From Albugo candida (Eukaryota; Oomycota; Peronosporomycetes; Albuginales), in contig JBDOQK010000008.1 in the NCBI GenBank assembly GCA_040437565.1, forward strand, positions 62,001-126,000: a stretch of DNA of 64,000 nucleotides, written 5' to 3'. Made by a program: the position numbers and the translations under genes. Position 1 is the stretch's first letter. Every line of letters starts with the position of its first letter. Shown piece by piece: positions 55,673 through 64,000 of the stretch. The notes beneath the pieces were generated by a model that saw nothing but the letters and a program-made list of their open reading frames with translations, did no database searches and was not told the DNA's origin.

Positions 55673-58026
55673 TTGTAGTCTTAGGTTACTAAGGTTAATA
55701 CAACTTTCTCAGTCATTCTCAGTAACATTTATCGTTTTGCTTCTACATTTGTTACTCATAAGATTTTAGTATGATGACTAGTACGCTATCTCTGTCTATT
55801 GTGTCCGCCACGTAAAACGTAACACAGGTAACAGAATCAAAGTTGGTCCTGAGAGAGATTTTTCGCACCACGACAATGGAGTAACTCCCTGTTAGCATGC
55901 TTAATACCAAGTTTAGCCGTATTTCATAAACTTGTTACATTATATCGAGTAATAGCCACAATGCATTTAATTCGGTTCCATGAATTTCTTATACAAGTGG
56001 TACTCCTATGATGATGCTATTATCACTATACCCGGCAATGCTATTAGAGTCATGCAATAAAACATACATGCGTACAAGCAATGCGTCCGAACCGACTGGT
56101 ATCAATTCACAAGGATTTCTGAATGCTGTGGCGTGTCATGTTGTGCTCCACATTCTTTGAGGTATACATTCAGCAAATAATGTATTGCTGATGGATGGTC
56201 TTCGTTAAACCGACACATCATTGTTCAGACAATATGAGAAAAACGTCAAAAGAGAACCTATATAATGATGCATTCTTGTTCTAGTGCTTCGTAGCTAAAG
56301 TAAGAGTATCCACACGTCACAATGAACCTTGGAGGGTTATGATCTTTGATTACTCGTCGAAACAGGGTAATATGAATTCTGCACATCTTTGAGCGCGCAT
56401 ATCACAAGTTGAGTGCCTAAGAATACGAACAGTAGTAGAATTTTCGGCCACTAGAACGTTACGGAAGTTCTGCCTCGAGACTCGATGTAAAGTTGCCTCG
56501 AACAACATGAACATTTCCATCTCAATGCCTTTGCGTCTTCGGCATCAGAGCAAGGTGAATTGCAACGAGCACACGGCTTGATACTCAACGATTAAAGCCT
56601 TGTAATAAGCTGGCTATCTACCAGTACATTATGAGATAATAGTGCCTCAAGTCTAGAGAGCTTTTGTTTTGATTGAACGCAGGAACTATATGAACATGTA
56701 CTTTTCTACAAGATCTGATTTGTGACAGCGATAATTCGGCTTCGAGAATATGAGTACCTATGTGTATGAGATGAACACACTAACTGATGCAGTCTGTATG
56801 CAAGTTTTGCAAATCTGTGATCAGGTTATCGAAAAACATTCCGTTGTACAGAGGTTCCACTCCTCTCAATCTAAATTTTTCTCAAAACGCTTTCAAGCTT
56901 CTTACAAGAAGTCACCATATAATTTTCAAGTTCAATTCGATCTTCAAGTCCTTTGCCGAAGTTATCTTCCAGAGCTTTCCATGCGGTTGAAGACTCTAAG
57001 TGTCGTTACGAATTGACATATACCAATGCAGATAGTGAAAAGAAAGCAGCAATATCAGATACGTTGGTGATACATAGAGCGCTCGCTTTAGAGTCTGCTA
57101 AGTGGTAAAAAGGTTTTGGTTGAAAAGTTTTCGATTACAGAAATTCGTTATGTCATGATTAGATACTTGGTATCAATCAAAGAAGGTGATGTATCCAGAC
57201 ATCGCAACACTCACTCAAAAACAAGCGCGTTTGATCATGACTGGAGAAGAAACACTTTCTTGCAGTGTCTGCAACGTAGTAGACGAAATGCATTTACATA
57301 CCCTACATCGACGACCGTTGCTTAAACGGTATTGACTGCGGTTCTGCAACTAGAAATGGGATGGATCCAATTATACTTCTCGATCTATCATGATATAGAA
57401 CAAGATTCCGCCTCGATAATTCATATTCTATCAAGCCTGCGCTTCTGTGTAAGGAAGTTCGTGAGAAACTGAGCCTGCACAAAACCGCGCTCTGCTTCAA
57501 TGATGCATTTTACGGTGTTTCCTCAACCAGATCAATATTATAGGATTAGTAATTGCAATTCCTTGTACATCTTAGGCGATCATGACTGACATCCTCTTCT
57601 ACGAAGCTTTGTTGAAGTTTAGGGCTATACGTATGTCGTGAAATAAGTAGATTTTGCGTCTTTATGTCTGAAATAGATCTTCTCTACAGAGTCATTAGAA
57701 ACCGCAATAATAGTGTATAAGAAACGGGTAGCCCAAAGCCCACAATTACCGAATTCGAGCTGACTGCGTCTTCAAGTCTGCAAACATTTTGGCAAATCAG
57801 GCGGGATATACCGCCAAAACCGATCCATTTTTCTTGAAGTTATGTTTCAGAAAATGAGAGCGTGGCTGAACGCTTTCGTTTCGACGTGTATCACATTCTT
57901 CCACAATACAATCGATTACGCAAATACTGATCACAATAATCAACCGGTTGAAGTAAGAAAGCATTCTAGATTTTTAGCGGTTCAAATGCTTTCAAAACCG
58001 CTCTCACTTCCAATCTTTCCTTCAAA
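55673..58026. other. Gene-free interval (2354 nt) between GST copies 2 and 3
   Basis: The longest gene-free stretch in the window. Short open frames near 56750-57016 and 57190-57325 exist, the latter reading ...QARLIMTGEETLSCSVC... in one frame. Neither resembles a family I know, and stops are frequent, so any gene here is either decayed or spurious. No GST remnant was recognised. Confidence 0.5.
58003..58018 (+). promoter_or_regulatory. Initiator-like element upstream of GST copy 3
   Basis: CTCACTTCCAATCTTT, 24 nt before the ATG. An AATGCTTTC motif lies 18 nt further upstream (57985-57993). Confidence 0.6.
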
Positions 58027-58626
58027 ATGACTCCATCGCTCAAATTAGTTTACTTCAACCTCAAAGGCCGTGCAGAAATCATTCGACTCTGTTTTGCGTC
58101 TGGGAAAGTGCCTTTTGAAGACAAGCGAATCACCCAAGAAGAATTTGCCGCTTTGAAGCCAACACTTCCGTTTGGTCAACTTCCTGTACTGCATGTCAAT
58201 AACTTTGTTTATCCTCAAAGCATGGCAATCGTTCGCTGTGCTTCCACCTTGGCTGGAATATATCCTACTGATGCTTTCCATCTTATCAAAGTAGAGTTGA
58301 TTCTTGGTTGTTATGATGAGCTTGTGGCACCTATTGTGGAGATTATGCATTCCATTCCGGATGAAGCAGCCAAGGCAGCAAAGATCAAAGAGTTGCTAGA
58401 GGATACATGTCCCAAGATTTTTGGGTATATCCAGACTTTGATAAGCGGAAGGTTTGTATTGGGTGACACGATTTCAACTGCAGATGTTGCAATTCTCAGC
58501 ATGTTGGATCACTATTTGGTTGAGATAAAAGAGTTTGACGCTTCCAAGTACCCGGAAATACAAAGTGTCGCTGAAAATACTAAAGCCTACCCAAACATTG
58601 CTGAGTATTTGAGCAAGAACCGTTGA
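58027..58626 (+). CDS. Sigma-like glutathione S-transferase, copy 3
   Basis: Intronless, 199 residues. LKLVYFNLKGRAEIIRL with Tyr 9, KRITQEEFAALKPTLPFGQL (note FGQLPVL where the others have LGQVPVL), YPQSMAIVRCASTL (Cys in place of the Tyr found in the other copies), and ISTADVAILSMLDHYL. It is otherwise typical of the array and, with copies 4 and 5, is part of the most similar group. Confidence 0.92.
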   Translation: MTPSLKLVYFNLKGRAEIIRLCFASGKVPFEDKRITQEEFAALKPTLPFGQLPVLHVNNFVYPQSMAIVRCASTLAGIYPTDAFHLIKVELILGCYDELVAPIVEIMHSIPDEAAKAAKIKELLEDTCPKIFGYIQTLISGRFVLGDTISTADVAILSMLDHYLVEIKEFDASKYPEIQSVAENTKAYPNIAEYLSKNR

Positions 58627-59456
58627 TTGCGGGGCAGAATGAAAGTTACATGGATTTGTAGTGTTTTAATAAAAATTTTGTTGTAAATCAACTTGCACCT
58701 CTCTTCAGCTGCGTAATCATAATTTCCATTATATACGTATATGAACGTACATTGCATTATCGGCTTCAAAATTCGGCAAGGTGTCACAATGACATAACAT
58801 TTACTTAATTTTGAGGAGGAAGTTCTTAGCGTAAGACAAATGTAAGCTATTTTCCCACGAGATTCTCACATGTGAGATATCATCAAGTAGCACAAAAGTA
58901 ATCTATATAGTACGGGGATTTACTTCTAGTATAGGCGCCTGTGCATGGCATACCAATAAGCATACAGAGACTTGCTTGTACGAAATATGCTCTTCGTTCA
59001 TTCATAGTATATACTGACAGATTGTTATCCCAGTGAAATCACCATCTTGAAGCAGTTCAAGTGCGACTCATCCTGAGGAGAGAAACGGGTAGAACGGGTA
59101 GACTTATCCTTTTAATGCAAAATCTTGTACATGATACAGCTACACACTTAATTCTTAGGGAGCTTTGCTTCAAAAATAATCAAAAGTCCGGCGGCAGTGG
59201 TTTTTTACCAACAGAACTGAAAAATATACTGTAATATGATTTGACTTAGCTGAGTAGCAATGGTGGACGTGTTTACGACATCGCACGAAACAATTGTTTA
59301 CGCACACACTTAATGAGATATATTCTCATCCATCAGAGGTACGTACTACATATGCATTTCTGAACGCAGTAATCAGACACTATCAGAGGGTAATCGTTCT
59401 ATAATATAGGATACAAAAATGCTTTCATCACACTCATTTTATAATTTTCTTTCAAG
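58627..59456. other. Gene-free interval (830 nt) between GST copies 3 and 4
   Basis: No open frame or repeat worth naming. It includes a local repetition, GAAACGGGTAGAACGGGTAG, near 59084-59103. Confidence 0.5.
59433..59449 (+). promoter_or_regulatory. Initiator-like element upstream of GST copy 4
   Basis: CTCATTTTATAATTTTC, 24 nt before the ATG. AATGCTTTC lies at 59418-59426. Confidence 0.6.
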
Positions 59457-60056
59457 ATGGCACCATCGATCAAGCTAGTATACTTTGACAGAGAAGCCCG
59501 TGCAGAAATCATCCGAATATGCTTCGCGTTTGGTAAAGTGCCTTTTGAAGACAAACGGATTAGTAAAGAAGAATTTGCCGCTATGAAACCAACACTCCCA
59601 CTCGAACAAGTTCCTGTGCTGCACGTCGACGGTTTTATCTACTCGCAAACGATGGCGATGGTTCGCTACGCTTCCGCTTTGTCTGGAATCTATCCGATGG
59701 AGGCGCCACATGTTCTTAAAGTAGAATCGATTCTTGGTTGTTACGATGAGCTTGGAATGCACATTGTCCAGATTCTGCATTTCATTCCGGATGAAGCAGC
59801 CAAGGCAGCAAAGACAAAAGAACTAGTCGAGCATACGTGTCCTAAAGTGCTTGGGTATGTCCAGAATCTGATAAGCGGCAAATTTGTTCTGGATGGTAAA
59901 TTTTCAATCGCCGATGTGGCGATTTTCAGCATAGTGGATCACTATCTGTTTGCAATGAAAGGATTTAATGTGTCCAAATACCCAAAGATACTATCTGTCG
60001 TTGAGAATGTTAAAGCCGAACCGAACATTGCTGCGTATCTGAGCAAGAAGGTCTGA
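59457..60056 (+). CDS. Sigma-like glutathione S-transferase, copy 4
   Basis: Intronless, 199 residues. IKLVYFDREARAEIIRI with Tyr 9: the usual GRAE is ARAE here. LPLEQVPVLHVDG has Glu where the other copies have Gly. YSQTMAMVRYASAL and FSIADVAIFSIVDHYL follow. These substitutions next to the glutathione site may alter activity. The 3' three quarters of this gene appear again after the gap at 60551, which is an assembly duplicate and not a sixth gene. Confidence 0.92.
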   Translation: MAPSIKLVYFDREARAEIIRICFAFGKVPFEDKRISKEEFAAMKPTLPLEQVPVLHVDGFIYSQTMAMVRYASALSGIYPMEAPHVLKVESILGCYDELGMHIVQILHFIPDEAAKAAKTKELVEHTCPKVLGYVQNLISGKFVLDGKFSIADVAIFSIVDHYLFAMKGFNVSKYPKILSVVENVKAEPNIAAYLSKKV

Positions 60057-60550
60057 TTGTCGTGCTAGGGTAAACACGAATTTGCTTTAATAATAATGAA
60101 ATTCTCATTAAAATCAACTTGCATCTCATTCTTGATCTCTTGTCTATCTATGGGGCTACATTGCGTTACGCCAATACGCTCTTGCTTCCTTGTTCAGCAA
60201 GTACGACAGACTAGCACTTTTGAATCAATGGACAGCTGATCGAACGCGAATACAATATAATGGAAGACTGTCTACGAACAATGACTGATACATTACTCAT
60301 TCGAGATGGTAGTGCTTATGACCGACATGATCACACGAACTGGGATACCAGAAAGAGTTGAGAACAGTCAAGTATATTTTTCACTAAGACATTATGTACG
60401 TGGCTTTTGGAAACGAGCGAGAGTACACTAGCGAAGCTTTTATTTCACACGCTAGAAGTTGCCGCACTCGCACGTAGCATAATCACAACGAGAGTTGCTT
60501 ACCGTAAATGTTCAGACTGGTAAAGGTTAATGCAGCAATGCGACAGCTTA
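59616..60550. repeat. Unmerged contig end (935 bp), left copy
   Basis: Positions 59616-60550 recur as 60651-61585 around the 100-N gap 60551-60650. No difference was seen when reading the two copies. It contains the last 147 codons of GST copy 4 and about 500 nt of its 3' flank. Confidence 0.88.
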
Positions 60551-60650
60551 NNNNNNNNNNNNNNNNNNNNNNNNNNNNNNNNNNNNNNNNNNNNNNNNNN
60601 NNNNNNNNNNNNNNNNNNNNNNNNNNNNNNNNNNNNNNNNNNNNNNNNNN
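60551..60650. other. Assembly gap (100 N)
   Basis: Flanked by the 935-bp identical ends described above, so the contigs overlap. Confidence 0.95.
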
Positions 60651-61585
60651 GTGCTGCACGTCGACGGTTTTATCTACTCGCAAACGATGGCGATGGTTCG
60701 CTACGCTTCCGCTTTGTCTGGAATCTATCCGATGGAGGCGCCACATGTTCTTAAAGTAGAATCGATTCTTGGTTGTTACGATGAGCTTGGAATGCACATT
60801 GTCCAGATTCTGCATTTCATTCCGGATGAAGCAGCCAAGGCAGCAAAGACAAAAGAACTAGTCGAGCATACGTGTCCTAAAGTGCTTGGGTATGTCCAGA
60901 ATCTGATAAGCGGCAAATTTGTTCTGGATGGTAAATTTTCAATCGCCGATGTGGCGATTTTCAGCATAGTGGATCACTATCTGTTTGCAATGAAAGGATT
61001 TAATGTGTCCAAATACCCAAAGATACTATCTGTCGTTGAGAATGTTAAAGCCGAACCGAACATTGCTGCGTATCTGAGCAAGAAGGTCTGATTGTCGTGC
61101 TAGGGTAAACACGAATTTGCTTTAATAATAATGAAATTCTCATTAAAATCAACTTGCATCTCATTCTTGATCTCTTGTCTATCTATGGGGCTACATTGCG
61201 TTACGCCAATACGCTCTTGCTTCCTTGTTCAGCAAGTACGACAGACTAGCACTTTTGAATCAATGGACAGCTGATCGAACGCGAATACAATATAATGGAA
61301 GACTGTCTACGAACAATGACTGATACATTACTCATTCGAGATGGTAGTGCTTATGACCGACATGATCACACGAACTGGGATACCAGAAAGAGTTGAGAAC
61401 AGTCAAGTATATTTTTCACTAAGACATTATGTACGTGGCTTTTGGAAACGAGCGAGAGTACACTAGCGAAGCTTTTATTTCACACGCTAGAAGTTGCCGC
61501 ACTCGCACGTAGCATAATCACAACGAGAGTTGCTTACCGTAAATGTTCAGACTGGTAAAGGTTAATGCAGCAATGCGACAGCTTA
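60651..61585. repeat. Unmerged contig end (935 bp), right copy with false GST fragment
   Basis: Duplicate of 59616-60550. The open frame at 60651-61091 is identical in protein sequence to copy 4 residues 54-199 and lacks an N-terminus because it begins at the gap edge. It should be removed from any gene count. Confidence 0.88.
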
Positions 61586-61811
61586 TAACACCAAATCATG
61601 GAATTCGAATTCGTATCTTTGCTTTTTCAAGCATTTTGACCAATTGGAGTGGATATCATGCGTATTTTCACGACGCTTCTACAAATTTATGGAAGATGCA
61701 TTCTCATAAACCAGCGACATGTTGAGGGTACGTGCTGCCCATGCACTGGTAAAAATACTAATCACGTGGTTCTAGACAGTTACGCTAGACAATTTTGAAT
61801 GCTTTCGTGAC

Positions 61812-61827
61812 CTCATAATCAATCTCC
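61812..61827 (+). promoter_or_regulatory. Initiator-like element upstream of GST copy 5
   Basis: CTCATAATCAATCTCC, 23 nt before the ATG. AATGCTTTC lies at 61798-61806. Confidence 0.5.
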
Positions 61828-61834
61828 CTTCAAG

Positions 61835-62434
61835 ATGGCACCATCGCATCAATTAATTTACTTTGATCTCCCGGGCCGAGCCGAAATTGTTCGCGTCAGC
61901 TTTGCGTGTGGTAAAGTGCCTTTCGAGGATAAACGTATCTCCAAAGAAGAATTCGCCGCTCTTAAACCAACACTTCCGCTCGGACAAGTTCCTGTCTTAA
62001 AGGTCGATGGAGTTATATATTCTCAGACTATGGCTATGGTCCGCTATGCTTCGATCCTTTCGGGAATCTACCCAACTGATGCGTTGCAAGTTTTGAAGGC
62101 TGAATCGGTAATCGGATGCTACGACGAGCTTGCAGGACCAATTGTGGAAATCATGCATCTTATTAAAGATGAAGGCATTAAAGCAGCAAAGACGAAAGAT
62201 TTAGTGGAGAAGCAATGCCCCAAGATTATCGGGTATATCCAAAATATGGTGAGTGGCAAGTTCTTCTTGGGTGATAAGATTTCGATCGCAGATGTGGCGA
62301 TTTTCAGTATGATTGATGACTATTTGGCTGCAATCAAAGAATTTGACGTTTCCAAATATCCAAAGATACAAAGTATCGTCGAAAATGTCAAAGCTGAACC
62401 GAACGTTGCCGAATATCTTAGTAAAAGAGGTTGA
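61835..62434 (+). CDS. Sigma-like glutathione S-transferase, copy 5
   Basis: Intronless, 199 residues. HQLIYFDLPGRAEIVRV with Tyr 9, KRISKEEFAALKPTLPLGQV, YSQTMAMVRYASIL and ISIADVAIFSMIDDYL. All glutathione-site residues of the array consensus are present. The bases after the stop (TTGATTGTAGTGTGAGGG) resemble those after copies 2 and 4. It is the last copy before the convergent COG1 gene. Confidence 0.92.
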   Translation: MAPSHQLIYFDLPGRAEIVRVSFACGKVPFEDKRISKEEFAALKPTLPLGQVPVLKVDGVIYSQTMAMVRYASILSGIYPTDALQVLKAESVIGCYDELAGPIVEIMHLIKDEGIKAAKTKDLVEKQCPKIIGYIQNMVSGKFFLGDKISIADVAIFSMIDDYLAAIKEFDVSKYPKIQSIVENVKAEPNVAEYLSKRG

Positions 62435-62687
62435 TTGTAGTGTGAGGGAAGCATACCTCGATAACGTTCAGAGTTGAGTTCTTGACACAGATAAGAGAAT
62501 AACGTAAACACATCCTTTTTCTGTTCCGATTGGGTGCATACAACCGTGGTTATCACGTGAAGCAATGTGTCATACAACATTTTACCACACTAAGCTTATC
62601 TACTAGTCGGGGTGAAGGCTGCAGTATAAAAAACAGGAGGCTCTCACTGTTCATGTTTATTATGTGAGCTGTTGCACATACGTCTTG

Positions 62688-63960
62688 CTACCGGTAGAAA
62701 ATCTGAGCCATTTGTGACGTGTTCAACATACTCGTCAAAGTGGACGTAACCGGACTCAAAGAGGCGCCACCCTCGTGTCGTTGACAGGTTCCGTTTCCTC
62801 TTTTCTGTTGAGTGCCCAAAACTGATTTACAAGAGTATTGTTTCGGTAAGAGTGAAAAACGAGATACTGGTTCTGCGATGTGCACCACAGGCCGAAGATC
62901 TTGTGTCTCAGTTACGATTGGTTTCCCCTCTATAGCACCACATGTCATCAAAATAAATTGCGTCTGAATTAGAAGCCTCCTACCAGTTTCACTATTATTG
63001 TTTCCATTTGAAAGTGAGTACAATAACATCCGACATGTGCGGTACCGACAAACCACATTTTCAATTAGCTGCGGGCCCAACAATTCCCAATCCACAGGAT
63101 CCACGAACGTTTGCATACGCGCTACTAGTCGCCTCAACTGAAATAGCTCGGAGGCGCAATTATCTTCCTTTACGTCATCGCACCATCCAAATCGGGTGAA
63201 GTCCGAGTGCCCCAAAGATGCCCGAATAAAATACATATCAAATAAAAGCTGCAAGACGCAACTTTCACCGAAATTCAAAGAGGAATGATGTTTTCGCGCA
63301 TCTTCTAGCTTGGAAATAGCTTCTTCATATACTTTGGCAATCGTAATCGTCACTTGTTCTGCGAAAACAGCATGAAGCGTGTTATTCATTACATCAGTAT
63401 GAACAGAAAGCCGGTCTGAATCGACAATTCGTTGGGCTTGATCCAGTGCAGAGCAACATTTGAACAAGAAACTGGAGACATGCGGTGTCTCGGCCCATGG
63501 AAGCCATACTTTCTCATCAAATGCATTAGTCTTCTCATCATCGGTATGCTTTTCATCAAACGAGCGCTCTTGATCTGATTCTGAGTCCACTTCCGTGTGG
63601 ATTGTGTGTTCTATCCATCCGTCATGAGTCTTTATCCACTCCTGATTTACACATAATGAGAGATTCGTACGGACGAGTGGCGCTAGACTTACAACCTCAT
63701 TTGAAAGACCATACAACTCGCTTTGCAGTCGATCAACCAGCCCATTTATATGTGTATTGATGAAAGTCGTCGCCCATCGTTCGCAGTACCGCCGACCAAA
63801 CTGCTGAAAAATAGTTGCAACAGTTCTGATTCTATATGCTTTTTCCGAGTGCATGGCGACGAGCAGCTGGAACGAATCCCTCGCAATTGCACCGTCATGT
63901 CCAATTTCACCCAGGTTGTGCCAACAGTTTTCCGTATCTATTCGCAAGTCCTGTTGGGCG
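62688..63960 (-). CDS. COG1: Conserved oligomeric Golgi complex subunit 1, C-terminal exon
   Basis: C-terminal 420 residues on the minus strand. The gene runs off the right edge. WLPWAETPHVSSFLFKCCSAL, ALDQAQRIV, LQLLFDMYFIRASL, TFVDPVDWELLGPQLIENV and RFSLLPKQYS match COG1 in order (family: LPTQVSPFLFNLC, RALQLLFDLRYL, FIDPFDLDVFTPHL, RFGLLPL). COG1 joins lobes A and B of the Golgi tether. The exon probably begins at an acceptor (CCCAACAG|GACTTG) near 63955, and an in-frame stop lies just upstream, so earlier exons are outside the window. Confidence 0.82.
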
Positions 63961-64000
63961 ACAGGTGAGAGGAATCAGTCGCAAAATTCAGATATGATGG

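Noticed and set aside
57100-57340. Short frame reading ...MTGEETLSCSVC..., a possible decayed gene.
   Set aside because: Too short, interrupted by stops and without a recognisable relative.
60651-61091. Sixth GST gene.
   Set aside because: Identical to part of copy 4 and starts at a gap edge. Treated as an unmerged contig overlap.

Overview
The window is eukaryotic nuclear DNA, most likely from an oomycete and probably an Albugo-like (white rust) species. The reasons are AT-leaning, very compact genes with introns of about 43-62 nt, a flagellar radial-spoke-type protein, a myosin with ankyrin and PH domains, and an oomycete-type initiator element (CTCATTTCCAATTT-like) just upstream of five genes. 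The species name is inference. I found about 29 protein-coding genes or gene fragments, no convincing rRNA, tRNA or CRISPR, and no intact mobile element.

Layout. 0-9.4 kb: a PX-domain protein, a SUZ12-like Polycomb (PRC2) subunit, an RCC1-repeat protein, a PP2A B''-type regulatory subunit and two unrecognised small genes that converge with 4 nt between their stop codons. 9.8-22.9 kb: a FYVE-less Fab1/PIKfyve lipid kinase, a DCAF7/WDR68 WD40 protein, an Aurora-type kinase, a Tudor-like protein and NKAP. 23.3-34.3 kb: COG2, a small basic protein, SPT5 with its NPTTPGL repeat tail, a WD40 protein, a RFESD-type Rieske protein and an OCH1-like glycosyltransferase. 34.3-47.1 kb: a VOC/glyoxalase-fold protein, the start of dynactin p62, the first half of MSH4, a glutathionyl-hydroquinone reductase, an RSP7-like RIIa/EF-hand protein, a dienelactone-hydrolase-fold protein lacking its nucleophile, a NIPA-type Mg transporter carrying an N-terminal Frizzled-like cysteine domain, a nucleotidyltransferase with CCHC knuckles, and IMP4. 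47.1-52.8 kb: a giant myosin with about 18 IQ motifs. 53.3-62.4 kb: five tandem sigma-like glutathione S-transferases. 62.7-64 kb: the C-terminal part of COG1, running off the window.

Most genes are unrelated housekeeping genes packed together. Functional groupings that do appear are two lobe-A Golgi tethering subunits (COG1 and COG2), nuclear/chromatin factors (SUZ12, Tudor-like, SPT5, NKAP) and the GST array, which with the hydroquinone reductase and the VOC protein suggests redox and xenobiotic handling.

Assembly caveat. There are seven gaps of exactly 100 N. Six are flanked by the same sequence on both sides (541, about 120, 202, 10, 27 and 935 bp), so they are unmerged overlapping contig ends, not real gaps. 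One consequence is a false extra GST copy at 60651-61091. The seventh gap (35160-35259) shows no overlap and must hide the missing halves of two genes. Exon joins were made by hand from reading frame, GT-AG sites and family similarity. No alignment or database search was run.
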